Assembly: GCA_933228675.1 (NCBI GenBank)
Contig: OW121740.1
Location: 51,290,174-51,354,173 of the forward strand
Reading direction: 5' to 3'
Length of the DNA: 64,000 bases
From: Stomorhina lunata
Lineage: Eukaryota; Arthropoda; Insecta; Diptera; Rhiniidae
Below are positions 1-29,505 of this stretch, piece after piece. Within the stretch, counting starts at the first letter, position 1. The number at the start of each line of letters is the position of its first letter. The notes under the pieces are model-generated. The model ran no database searches. It was given only the letters and a program-made list of their open reading frames with translations, and was not told where the DNA came from. A program made the translations under genes and the position numbers.

Positions 1-180
1 GTGCAACACTTGTTTGGGCTGGTGCCACCTCAGGAACTGTTGAGGACTTTAGCTGCCAACAACGGCGAAACTCAGCGTCTTCTTCGACATATTTATCTTC
101 GTCGTTGGAATACACAACTCCCCTACCGTCCGTCCAGCAATCGTAACAACCCTTACTATTTTAATAACTTTGGGTTTTAG
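1..180 (+). CDS. C-terminal fragment of an unidentified protein
   Basis: Frame 1 is open from the window edge to a TAG at 178-180, giving 59 residues that start VQHLFGLVPPQELLRTLA and end in an Asn/Tyr/Phe-rich tail (NNPYYFNNFGF). The stretch is clearly richer in G+C than the AT-rich DNA after it, and codon use is protein-like, which argues for a real terminal exon. The segment is basic in the middle (several Arg). I do not recognise the family. The rest of the gene lies to the left, outside the window. AT-rich sequence with no further open frame follows and is probably 3' UTR. Confidence 0.5.
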   Translation: MQHLFGLVPPQELLRTLAANNGETQRLLRHIYLRRWNTQLPYRPSSNRNNPYYFNNFGF

Positions 181-539
181 ACTTTTACATAGTAAGGTCG
201 ATATAATATAATATGTAATTGACAGAGTGCATAAGTATACCTCAATAATTGTTGCATACTATGTTACCTTCTTTTTTGTGCACTAGACAAAGAACATTCA
301 TACTCAAATCGTTGGGCATATGTTCTTCTAACCATATGGATTATACATCTCAATTTCTTCAAAAACACGATACTCCATTTGCTTCTTTTTCTTCGGAATA
401 GGCGTCTTTTTGCCTTCTTTTCCCGAAAGGTCTGTAAAACACGAGAATAAAATAGGTACTGGATAATGATAGTTGACACTTTATCTACCCATCTTAGCCC
501 CGAAATAAAACTTACATAGTTCAGTTTAGGCTGCATAGA

Positions 540-1152
540 AACTTAAGTTTTTGGGTTTGTAGCAGTTTCGAATGTTTATGTCTAGGTTCCCTCTCTATCC
601 TACGTACCAATTCTAGAGTTACCCTGACAGAGGCCATTATGCATGTAGCATTTGTTGTTGTAACAGCACTAACTTTTACATTTTTATCAATATGGCCAAG
701 AAATTTTAAAACTTCCACTGGCTGAGACCACAAATCCTAGGACTACAAAAGTAAAGCAGGGTTTGGCGGTACAGTTTAAGATATAGAGTTCATATCGAGA
801 CCCTGAAAACATGCTGGCCATACGATCAATGAGAGACCAAAAGATTTTGCTCCTTCCCCATCTCAGTTGTATCGGAGCGATAACCTGGATTTATGAATGT
901 TGTACGAGACTTGATCCCAAGGTCCATGTACTAGTCTTGGTATGATACCCTCAATCACGAAAAGATTTTCGCTGACATGCCTTGGGGAGGACTCCAATTG
1001 AATGATATCTCCGATGATAGCCCAAAACTGAGTTCTCATGATGATCTTCGTTACTGTAAGAACCTTTGTGATTGCCTTTAAGGCTGCGTTTTTGCAGCAT
1101 TGAAATGTAAGATTTTTACAGTCTTCGCTACAGAAAGATAATCTTTTTATTT
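540..1152 (-). pseudogene. Unidentified coding-like blocks, interrupted
   Basis: Read on the - strand, about 95 codons are open from about 1152 to a TGA at 863-865 (pieces: FCSEDCKNLTFQCCKNAA, QFWAIIGDIIQLESS). A second coding-like block follows in another frame between about 733 and 521 (VEVLKFLGHIDKNVKVSA). A good splice-acceptor-like tract (ATCTTTCTGTAG) precedes the first block at about 1136. Composition looks protein-like, but the frame breaks and no start codon links the blocks. I recognise no family. It could be an old gene copy, a transposon coding remnant, or an exon of a - strand gene. The rest of 181-1535 shows nothing else I can support. Confidence 0.25.
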
Positions 1153-1535
1153 ATGCTTTAAAAAAGGTATACTTTTTATATAAAACCGCATACAGACCTA
1201 CTTTCTTAAATTTGTATTTGCTTCTTTTTTCTTGTTGATTTAACAAAAAATTTAAACAAAAAAAGTTTGTTTACAATTTAAAGGGTACGTTTAGTAAATG
1301 ATAAAATCACGCAGTACATTCAGTCTTCCGTTATATATATTTATAACGTTGTTCTTGTATCATAAACAAGTACCATTTTTACAACAAAAACGTTGGCATG
1401 AAATGGTACTAAAAATATCCCAATAGTAATAGAACTCTTTATTGCAATTGACAGCTGATTTTCAAAACAAAATAAAAATTTCTTTGCACGTTTCTTGTTA
1501 AAAAAATTTGCAAAAAAAAACATTTTTTCTAAATA

Positions 1536-2465
1536 ATGGTAACAAATAATCAAAATATAAGTACAAATACCGAAGAAGAACAAAACGAAGATTCCTGGCA
1601 GGACTTATTAGGCATTACTGCAGATCCTCCCGAGCGTAGAGACAAATGTGAACAATGCAAGTGAGTAGAGAAAAATAGATTTTGCTTTTGTATACTTAAC
1701 TTTATAATCGTTTGTTTTAGACGCCCGCAAGTAGTATGTTGGTGTTTATCTCTACCCAGTCCTCCTCTGGACATAGCCAGTTCCATAGTCATACTACAAC
1801 ATCCAGCTGAAGAGAAGCGTTCCTTGCGCACTGCCTTAATGCTACAACTTGGCTTGAAACCAGGAAAGTGCATTGTTTACAAGGGCAAGAAATTTCCTAC
1901 ACCAAAAAATCAAAAAGATCTAGAGCCTATCTTAAGTTCTGCTAATTCCTTATTACTCTATCCCAGTAGAGAGTCAGTGCCTTTAGAGACAATAAAGGAA
2001 ATGTCACAAAGCCCCGAAGGCCCCTCGGGTCCTTATACTCTAGTCCTAATCGATGGTACCTGGCCCCAAGCTAAAGCCATATATGCCAGTAGCCCCATGT
2101 TACATCACATGCAGCAAGTTAAACTTATAGCAGCTGGCACAAGTGACTACATCATACGTACCCAACCCACAGAAGGATGTCTTAGCACTTTAGAGACTGC
2201 CGCACAGTCTTTGACGGTTTTGGAAGGACGCCCTGAGCTCAGGGAACTTTTAGTACGTCCTTTACATACTTTGTGTAAATATCAGCTGGAAAATGGTGCT
2301 GTAGAACATCAGTCCAAAGAATTTAGAATCAAAAATAATCAGTATCCCAAACAAATTGGTAAACGTCTTAATCGTTTACTGAATTATAGTACAATTTGTA
2401 GACCCGAAGCTAACGAGCAACATAAGCAATCGAATACAACAGACTGTCATTTGCAGGAAACATGA
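1536..2465 (+). CDS. DTWD2-like tRNA-uridine aminocarboxypropyltransferase
   Basis: Two exons: 1536-1660 and 1721-2465, with a 60-bp GT-AG intron (GTGAGT...TTTTAG). The joined frame gives 289 aa from ATG at 1536. DTW-domain proteins transfer the 3-amino-3-carboxypropyl group of S-adenosylmethionine to uridines in the tRNA D-loop (acp3U); in humans DTWD2 modifies U20a/U20b. Visible marks are a zinc-type cysteine cluster [13 protein letters not shown] (residues 38-50) split by the intron, the name-giving motif in DGTW (153-156) followed by PQA, and [13 protein letters not shown] typical of the family. Length suits a DTWD2-type enzyme. No signal peptide is evident, so it is likely cytosolic or nuclear. 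It runs convergently toward the Obp84a-like gene; the stop codons are about 350 bp apart. Confidence 0.9.
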
Positions 2466-2595
2466 AGTAGCATTTACCCTTTAATCATCACAACATTTAA
2501 TTTTATTAGTAAATTTCGATTTGTCTTAGAATTTAGCATAAAACCCATACAGCATACATTCATACCTTCGTACAAACTTATCTATTGAATTCCTA

Positions 2596-2601
2596 AATAA
2601 A
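2596..2601 (+). terminator. Polyadenylation signal of the DTWD2-like gene
   Basis: An AATAAA hexamer lies 131 bp after the TGA of the DTWD2-like gene and is the first canonical hexamer downstream. A following T-rich tract (about 2738-2745) could act as a downstream element. Position and orientation fit; no transcript evidence is available. Confidence 0.45.
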
Positions 2602-2788
2602 GTTTGAGCAAACAACCACTTTCAAGCGAAATATTTTCCATTCTAAACTGGCGAAATTGATCCATTACAAACATTTTCTTGAAACTAGTAAGTTACAGTC
2701 AATTGAAGACCTTTTGAATTAAATCACAGGTTAGTGTTTTTTTTAATTATGTTCAATAAAATTTTACAGATTTATTGCTTTAACTTGG

Positions 2789-2794
2789 TTTATT
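2789..2794 (-). terminator. Polyadenylation signal of the Obp84a-like gene
   Basis: TTTATT on the + strand (AATAAA on -) lies about 20 bp past the stop of the Obp84a-like gene; a second copy is at 2771-2776. The convergent DTWD2-like signal at 2596 leaves under 200 bp between the two predicted transcript ends. Confidence 0.4.
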
Positions 2795-2813
2795 AAATAC
2801 ATTTTACAATATT

Positions 2814-4206
2814 TTAAATTGGTTGATTTCTAGCATCGACAAGAGATCTTAATGTCAAGCACTTGGCTATGGCATAGGTTCGTACACAGGCATTTTTTTC
2901 TTTAGCTGAAAAATTAAGAATTAAATGATATTAAAAAAATTTAAATCAATTATAAATAATTTTGAATTATTCAATATTTTAGTATTGTCATAGTACATAT
3001 TTTAAGAACCACCTAAACTCACCTCCCTCCTTTTCACAAACTTCTAAGGAATCACCAGTTGCTGGCCAAATATTAGCACGTATTTTTTCTGCATTTAATT
3101 TCCAATTCTCGATTAAGCCAGATTTTTCGAACATGCAACGTATAAAGCACTGAAATTTTAAGAAAAAATCTATTCGATCAGCAAAAAATGTTTTATTTAA
3201 TTGATGTATTTGCTTGTAAAATAGTCGTACAAAAACGACTACTTAATACCCTTCACTACTGAGGTCAAGTTTGGACTAATTGCCAAAAATATTATAAGTT
3301 TTTATAAAATCTTAATTTTGTCATCGCAGCAATAATTTCACGAGATCTATTTTCAGCTCCTATTGGTTAGGTCATTACTGCATTATTATCATATAAGATC
3401 GTTTCCCTTTTATTAAAAATTAACCTTTGCATGAAATTTACTACGATAAGCCTTTGATAATTTTGTAAATCGTTTATGAATTAGAGGTAAGACTTTTTTA
3501 GATATTAAAAATATATCTATTATATGTGACCTTCTGAGAAAAGGGATCTAGTGTGCGAAAATTAAGTTTTAAAAAAAATGAAAACTAAAATTTTCATTTT
3601 ATTCTAGATCCTTTTAGGTACCAGAATCCACCCTTAAGTCCGTTTTTTTTTTAGAAAACTCGATATGAATCGAGAGAAATGATTAATTTTGATATGAGTG
3701 CTCTATCCTACGCCTTGAAAATATCTAAAGCCACAAACTTACTTTCGCCAAAATGGAGTATTGAAGTAGAATCTTCACTTTTCTTAAAATTATTTTAAAA
3801 CTTACCATTCCCGTTTTATCCACTAAATCGGGTAACTCAGCTGTCGTGTTAAAAGCAATATAATATCCTGAAATTAAAGAGCCGTTAAAATTAAATATCC
3901 TATTTTATTTTTAAACAAATTAGGGTAAATACTCATCGGTATATAAAAACTCGAATTACAGGTTGAAATCAACTCATCATAATTAATCAAATTCGTATTA
4001 TTCGGTTGAATTATGGGAGTAGAATTCATATTAGCATCATTCGTTAATAAACTCGATTCAGTTTGCATTTTTTGCTTAATGTCCTTAAGAAATTTATCCT
4101 CATCCACAATATAGATGTCACCATTATTCCTAGCCTTTTGCGAAGATTTAGTCGTACCGAAAAGGATTAAAGCAATGTAAAAAATATTAATATGTAAACG
4201 ATACAT
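2814..4206 (-). CDS. Obp84a: Odorant-binding protein, Obp84a orthologue
   Basis: Four exons on the - strand: 4206-3933, 3867-3806, 3149-3023 and 2905-2814, all with GT-AG introns; they sum to 555 nt, 184 aa. OBPs are small secreted carriers that bind hydrophobic odorants in sensillum lymph. The start chosen gives MYRLHINIFYIALILFG, a clear signal peptide; an in-frame ATG at 4276-4278 would put 24 polar residues ahead of it. The six classic cysteines are present: ISTC, C-x3-C (CFIRC), EVC, NAC and C-x8-C (CVRTYAIAKC). C3-C4 spacing is 32 and the blocks FEKSGL, WPATGDS and DARNQP match Drosophila Obp84a from memory. About 60 acidic, Asn-rich residues separate signal peptide and first cysteine, also like Obp84a. 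The 656-bp second intron (3150-3805) holds nothing I recognise. Confidence 0.9.
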
Positions 4207-4510
4207 AGACACGCGTTTATAATATTTCCGTCTTGAATGTTTATTTTGAATATTTCCGGATTGAATATTTTTATTCATATTTATATTCTAAGGCAAATGA
4301 TAGTTTCATACAAGTGTTTTAACACTTGCATGATCATGCAAATCAATCTTTTAATTTGTATACCCTTCACCAATAGGTAATACGGCATTATAAGTTTGTC
4401 AATTAGTTTGTAATTTTAATTCAAGAATTCTGATAATAGATCTTCTAGTTCCTGATATACTTAGTGCGACATTTCTACTTACATTCTCAACAAAAGATGC
4501 GCTAACCTGC

Positions 4511-4517
4511 TTATATA

Positions 4518-4569
<52 letters not shown>
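4511..4569. repeat. TA-rich microsatellite (tail of SINE copy A)
   Basis: An almost pure (TA)n tract with one CA interruption abuts the 3' end of a SINE copy read on the - strand. Tails of the two sister copies are short ATT-type repeats, so this tract probably grew from the SINE tail. Confidence 0.7.
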
Positions 4570-4572
<3 letters not shown>

Positions 4573-4693
4573 CCCCGACAACATTCCAATTGGAACAAGG
4601 TGTACTTCTATCAGACAATGAGCTGCATCCGATTCTATTTTTAGACTCATTGAAAGGGACCTACGTTTTAACGCCGGCTCCGAACGGCAAATA
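4511..4693 (-). mobile_element. SINE copy A, 5'-truncated
   Basis: On the - strand this segment carries the body of the same SINE found at 6370-6682 and 9189-9439 (shared pieces: TTTGCCGTTCGGAGCCG, GTCCCTTTCAATGAGTC, CCAATTGGAATGTTGTCG). The tRNA-like head is missing, so it is truncated at about 4693. The tail is the TA microsatellite. No duplicated target site was found. Confidence 0.65.
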
Positions 4694-4719
4694 TTTTTAT
4701 CGTTCTTATGTGTTAAAGT

Positions 4720-4850
4720 TCACCGACTGATACCACGAGGAGGTCAGTGTCCACAGTCTATTAGTTTTGGCTTGCCAAGTTTAGACCAATCAGAACCGTT
4801 GCTTGGTATCCAACATCCCCTACATCATTGCCATATATACGGTAAATGCT
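4720..4850 (-). repeat. Dispersed repeat, partner of 11795-11920
   Basis: Two blocks of this stretch (GAGGTCAGTGTCCACAG and ACCAATCAGAACCGTTGC with its surroundings) recur in inverted orientation at 11795-11920. The blocks keep their order, with different sequence between them. No coding potential is visible. Family unknown. Confidence 0.55.
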
Positions 4851-5790
4851 CTTGTGTCAATTGAATCTTAAATTAAAACAAATGCAAATCTTTGTTCAAA
4901 ATTGTGACCAAAGTTGTTATTTGAAAAACTATACTTAAAATTGTCATTATTTTCAGATTTATGAGCGTTTTAGAGATTTTGTCTCATTTAGTGCGTTTTT
5001 AAAGAACAGTTTGTATGGGAGCTATGGTCAAATGTGGACCGATTTGATCGAAATTTGGTACAGTGATTTTAGTTTACATATGCAGTATTTAGTTTAAATA
5101 TTGATATTTGTGACCAATATATCAATTCCGGGAAGTTGGACCTATGGGAGGTACCATAAATAATGGACCTATTTTGAGGAATTTCAATAGCCATGGTCCC
5201 TGTTTATATTCAATTAATAAGTTGCCAATTCAAACTCATAAATTTGAACTGTTTTATTAATTGTTGATTTTTAGCCCTCAAGCACTTGTAACTTGAAGGT
5301 ATAGTCGCACAATAATAAAAGACAATATTTTTATTACTGAACAACATTTTAATTTTTATTTAACTAATTATACTACTTAAAATTAACAATAATGCAACAT
5401 CAAAAATAATTTTAATGTAACATAATATTCTTATTGCTAAAAAATTCATTAAATTGACCAATCAAAACATTTTTAAATAAATTAAATTTATTGCAATTTG
5501 ATACATGAACTGATACTAATAATAACATGGGTATTCCCCATGTGTAGACCATTATACTAATTATAATAGTGGTATTCACTTTAAGTACAAACAGTCCCAT
5601 TATCAAAAAAATTATCTGTGCCAAATTTCATCAAATTATCTTTAGAACTGCGATCTGCAGTTTGATTACAAGGTTTACATGGGGGTCCAGCCAGCCAGAC
5701 GGCCATCGCTAAATCGACTCAGAAAGTGATTCTAAGCCTATTGGTATACTAATGGGTCTAAGACAAATATTTCTATGCGTTGCAAACATC
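4850..5790. repeat. Noncoding dispersed repeat of the fly 'gaccatatttgacc' type
   Basis: The text has the wording of a repeat common in higher-fly genomes, from memory: GTTTGTATGGGAGCTATGGT, then GGACCGATTTGATCG, and near the right end CCATCGCTAAATCGACTCAG followed by GATTCTAAGCC. Related sequence lies at 38500-41260 and 44620-45535. No open frame of note is seen, so it is presumably a nonautonomous element. Boundaries are approximate. Confidence 0.5.
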
Positions 5791-5849
5791 AGCACAAACT
5801 TATAAATAGTGAAACTTTATTATATCGTAAAGTAGACAGAATGAGGTTA

Positions 5850-6300
5850 TGTATGGAACAAGATATCGTGCAGATGGCCGCAGCGGCTTTGCTGGCACAC
5901 AAACTCGCTGCATAGTGAATTTAGAGACACCAATTTGCTGAGCTCGGTGTCGAATTAAGGTGGATGGAGTTTAAGCGACATCATCACGTACAGCTGCGAC
6001 ATTTTCGGTCGATCGACCTGGTCGAAGGCGCGTTGTTGTCTTTACATCACTAACAGACCCAGTTTCGGCAAATTTATCCATTAATCTCTTTACAGTTCAC
6101 TCTTTTGGAGCCTTATTGTGACCCCAAATTGATCGCAATTTGCGAATGCAAATGAGAATGCGTTGTTCATTAGTGTAGCGCTCCATTTTTACTAACCTCA
6201 TACCTTCTACTAGCAAACAATAACAATTGTTCAAATGTCAAACAATGACACTTCGAATCGCGCCAAATTTAAAAATTGCGTTCTAGTTGGGACACCCTTT
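5850..6300 (-). pseudogene. Tc1/mariner-type transposase, N-terminal remnant
   Basis: From an ATG at 6186 on the - strand the translation begins MERYTNEQRILICIRKLRSI and continues, past in-frame stops, with KRLMDKFAETGSVSDVKT, RPGRSTENVAAVRDDVA and RAQQIGVS. This is the helix-turn-helix N-terminal half of a mariner-like transposase: the part that binds the transposon end, here without the DDE catalytic domain. The - strand sequence upstream (AAAGGGTGTCCCAAC at about 6285-6300) looks like a mariner terminal repeat, so this is probably the 5' end of the element. Several stops make it dead. Confidence 0.75.
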
Positions 6301-6369
6301 ATAAACTATGGTTCCTTTTGTATATATTCTAACGGATTTGCTTATACAGTGTACGCAAATTTAAGGTTA

Positions 6370-6682
6370 ATAATAATAATTTCCACGACAACATTCCAAT
6401 TGGAACAAGTGGTACTTCTCTCAGACAATGAGCTGCATTCGATTATGTTTTTAGACTCATTGAAAGGGACCTACGTTTTAAGTCCGGCTCCGAACGGCAA
6501 ATGCATTAGTTAGAGAAGTTTTTCATAGCCTAATACTCAATAACCAGTGGCTAGCTGAGTTATGAGGTAAACCGCCGCTTTTTTGAAAATTTATTTTTTT
6601 TCAAGTGGGTCTGGTCAGGGATCGAACTTGGGACCTCTGGTATGCTAGGCGGATGACTAACCTGCTATACCACGGTGGTTCA
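6370..6682 (-). mobile_element. tRNA-derived SINE, full-length copy B
   Basis: On the - strand the head (6682 to about 6610) is tRNA-like: an A-box-like GGTATAGCAGGTTAG and, about 40 bp on, a B box AGTTCGATCCC, the internal Pol III promoter. A body of about 230 bp follows, ending in an ATT-type tail at about 6370-6382. The copy is flanked by a near-perfect target duplication (CAAATTTAAGGTTA at 6356-6369, CAAATTTAGGTTA at 6683-6695). SINEs are copied by LINE enzymes in trans; which LINE served here cannot be told from the tail. Confidence 0.8.
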
Positions 6683-6740
6683 CAAATTTAGGTTAGGAAG
6701 TAAATGAAAATTGAAATGTCAAGAACGGGAGAAAATTGTA

Positions 6741-6941
6741 GGGCCTCTTCGTAAATGCATCACTGCACTGCATCACTATTGCAAACTTTGCAGCATGAAA
6801 TATTATGATGCGCTGCTGATGAGTACATATTTTTGGGCAGCACTGCTTTCTACTTGCGTAAAAAATTTGCAGAAAAGGACTATATTTACCTTATTGTAAA
6901 GTCGTAATGCAGCGCAGTGATGCATTTACGAACAGGCTTGT
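6741..6941. mobile_element. Palindromic MITE, about 200 bp
   Basis: Inverted ends of about 35 bp flank a short AT-rich core: left 6741-6776 (GGGCCTCTTCGTAAATGCAT...), right 6904-6939 its near-complement with few mismatches. Short size, long inverted ends and lack of coding sequence fit a MITE of a cut-and-paste DNA transposon. A possible 5-bp target duplication (TTGTA) flanks it, which would not settle the superfamily. Confidence 0.65.
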
Positions 6942-7089
6942 AATTATGGACCATCTTTAGTGTCGAGACTCATTTCCAATTTGTAGGACATAAAAAAAAA
7001 TTGTATCACATGGAGCCCCAAATCTAGAAGCAGACTTTGCAAACGTATTATATCCAAAAAATAAGTCATCGGCCAGTGTTAAGCGAGGA

Positions 7090-7440
7090 AACGCCATCAC
7101 CGTGAAATTTCTGCGATATTTAATCATGATAACATTTTTTGACATCAGTGACCTTTGGTTTCAGCGTTGTCGATGTCGTTGTTGTGATTTAACGCCGATG
7201 GATTATATTCCTTGGGGCTATTTAAAAGATAGGGTTTACGTGAACAAATTACAAATAGCTGACGCTCTGAAAAATATAATTCGGTGCTGCATTGAGATAA
7301 ATAAAGATTTGTAGCAAAATGTTGTTCAAAGTTTTTTGAAATATCGGACGTCTAACAAGAAATGTTGTCTTATAGGTCTGACTATGTTGAATTTTACCAA
7401 CATCCAGTATAAAGGGTATATAGAATTCGGCATAAAACAC
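7090..7440 (+). pseudogene. Tc1/mariner-type transposase, C-terminal remnant
   Basis: The + strand reads CCDLTPMDYIPWGYLKDRVY, then NKLQIADALKNIIR and a degenerate end. This matches the conserved catalytic C-terminus of mariner-like transposases (family wording CDLTPLD-FxLWGYLKDRVY). The last acidic catalytic residue of the DDE triad belongs to this block. Frames before and after are broken. It points the opposite way from the N-terminal remnant at 5850-6300, so it is probably a separate insertion or an inversion. Confidence 0.7.
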
Positions 7441-7444
7441 TGAT

Positions 7445-8333
7445 TTATTTGTATATTATTTTCTTTTTATTGATAAAATATATTTAATACAATATAAATA
7501 CTTTAATTGTGTAATTTATTTGTTGGTATTATAATTATAACATAAAAAATTTGTTCTCTTTTGTGAATGCAAAATAGTTTCTATTTTAAAAATTAAATTA
7601 AACTTTTACAAATATTACAGTTAATTTTAAATTGTACAATTTTATTTGAGTCATATTAAAGCAGAATGTGCATGAGTAATATTTATTTAAATTTCTAAAA
7701 TTGAATTAATAATTTTAGAAAATATACAAACAAAAATTACTATAGACACTTGCTTATTTAATTTGTCGTTGTTGTTTGTGAATTGATTTATAATAATAAG
7801 TTAAATTATAGTGGATAGTTTTTAATAAAATTACATAACAAAATAATAGTTAAAATACTTAAAAAAGAGAGGGAAAGCTTTAAAAAGAACAGCCTTGCCA
7901 TATTGCAAATATATAATGTTTACATTATGTGAAATAGTCTGGCCAGCTTACCTTGGCAGTGGCCATCTTCTTTAATTGTTATTCATTTATTCAGGAGGGA
8001 AATACATAAAATTATCTAAGGGTTATTAACAAAATAAAATTAGAATAGTTAAAGTGCAACAGTGAACTACTAGACAAAGAGTGTTAGTTTCGAAAATCGT
8101 TAAATTAAGTGTAATAAATCCGAAAGCCTTGAAAGTTTAATGGGAAATTTTAGTTAGAAGAAATTTTAAAATAAAACAAATTCACGCCAATCAATTTTTG
8201 TTCTCAATAATAAAATATGTTAACTTAATTTTAAGTACATTCTTTTTTGTATAATTTCATTTTTTATTTTTAATTTTATTACTTTTGTATTAATTTAAAT
8301 TACTCTATGCAGTGTCCATGTTGCGTCCAGTCG
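7445..8333. other. AT-rich stretch downstream of Gld, no gene seen
   Basis: Very AT-rich DNA with short homopolymer runs and several AATAAA hexamers on both strands. No open frame or repeat is recognised. The right end must contain the Gld 3' UTR. Nothing else can be supported. Confidence 0.5.
8275..8280 (-). terminator. Polyadenylation signal of Gld
   Basis: TTTATT on the + strand gives AATAAA on the - strand, 54 bp past the Gld stop codon at 8334-8336. It is a plausible proximal signal; other hexamers lie further on, so alternative 3' ends are possible. Confidence 0.35.
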
Positions 8334-28047
<19,714 letters not shown>

Positions 28048-28140
28048 AGTTTATGTTGTTGCTGCAGCTGCTGTTGATCGTGTTGTGTTTTTGTTGTCCC
28101 AACTGAACACGACACCAACAATTACTTAAGTTTTTAACGA
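28048..28140 (-). promoter_or_regulatory. Candidate Gld 5' UTR and initiator
   Basis: Upstream of the Gld ATG (28045-28047) the - strand has a CA-rich leader (CAGCAACAACATAAACT) and an arthropod initiator match TCAGTT at 28106-28101, about 55 nt before the start codon. No TATA box is seen at -30. A noncoding upstream exon would make this internal, so the assignment is tentative. Confidence 0.2.
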
Positions 28141-29130
28141 TTGTCCGTCTGTCCGTATACGACTGGGTTTATTACACTCGTTTAGCAGGAGGAGGAGGGG
28201 GTATTTTAAACTTAAGTAGTTTTAATATTTCTTAACTTAAATTGTAATAAAAATCTGTAAATATAAAAAATATAAGAAAAAGATGTTAGTTTGAAAAATT
28301 ATGAAATTTTGTTTTACAAATATAGAAAAAGCTAACAGTTTGGAGGCATATTTTGAATGTGCGTTTTGAAATTTTTATTTTAGTGTTGATCGACAGTAAA
28401 TCTAATTATTTTGAAGGTTTACCGAAATTATCATTAAATTTTGTAGATGCTACCAAAATAATACAAAAAGATGATATAAATGGGTTTTTTTGTAGTAAAA
28501 GATTTTTTTTAATAATTCTTCATTAAAAAATTTAATTATAGTTTTAACATTGACCATAATTTGATTAATTACACTGTGCTAAAACAATTTGCAAGTTAGT
28601 AATCCTAACCTAGCTTAAAAGATTATCCGAAACTTTTATTTAATGTACTTGCAATTAATTGGGTTTTAGCGGATCTCAACATAGACAAGTTCCAGGCCTG
28701 GAAGGCATTCCAACGCAGATCCTACAGCAGCGCTATTTGACTCTTGCATGTCCATTAGCTTACTTTTTACATTCTTATGCAACTCCTTTGAATTTTTTGG
28801 TTTTATAATACTAGTCTACACTAATACTCCTAAAATTTGTAAGACCAGCAACACTCAGAAATACCTCCAACGTTTTAAATACCAGGAATCCAACAACTAA
28901 TAAGTGACCCCCGGTTAAGATTTCGTAGTGGAAACTAAACTTCCTCTAGGAAAAATTGTGACATTTAAGTCAATGTTTTGACAAAAGCAAATTTGTACCT
29001 TCGGATATTTTCAGGGCCTTTATTTAATAGAGTATAGCAATGGTGCACTTTTATTGAAACTTATTGCTTTTAAAGTCGGTAATAACTTCTTTCGATTTAT
29101 GCCGAGATTATAGAGATCATTATAACCAGG
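28140..29130. other. Gld upstream region, no gene seen
   Basis: AT-rich intergenic DNA with no convincing open frame. It includes a short GA-rich patch (AGGAGGAGGAGGGGG at about 28186-28200) close to the Gld start and may hold Gld regulatory sequence, but no specific site can be supported. Confidence 0.4.
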
Positions 29131-29134
29131 AGTA

Positions 29135-29505
29135 GTCAGGCCATACTGCCAGTAGCCGATGAATTTTATAATTCGTAAATACCACGATCATTAATAAAAC
29201 TCGTGAAGATGAGTATTCAAATCATTCAGTTATAATTTGGATGTTGACAGAGTTGGTTAGTGGCACTCTCTTAAAGAAAAGCCAAAAACAAAATAGGCAA
29301 GAAACAAATCAAAATACAATTTATAGCAACAAAATACATGGTTCGAGAGAATAAAGAAATATAATCTCGAACATTGTTGCCACGCCACTATTATTTTTGC
29401 AAACATTGGGAATATTTTTGTAAATATAAGGAATATTTTTCAAAACAGAAATAAATTCTAATATTAAACAATTTTAGATTTTAATATTTTTAAGATATTT
29501 TCGAT
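29135..29505 (+). repeat. Outer segment of Foldback-like arm 1
   Basis: About 370 bp of non-tandem sequence directly left of the 30-bp array. It matches the inverted segment 63555-63925 at high identity over its whole length (shared pieces: AAATACCACGATCATTAATA, CAAGAAACAAATCAAAAT, AAACAGAAATAAATTCTAAT). The same segment, array and order occur twice in opposite orientation, so this is part of a mobile unit rather than chance flank. Confidence 0.75.

Noticed and set aside
1341..1583. 80-codon - strand frame over the DTWD2 start
   Set aside because: It runs antisense through the 5' leader and first exon of the DTWD2-like gene and is low-complexity (Phe/Lys).
6610..6682. A functional tRNA gene
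   Set aside because: A- and B-box-like words are present, but the cloverleaf pairing is poor and the segment is the head of a SINE with a body, tail and target duplication.
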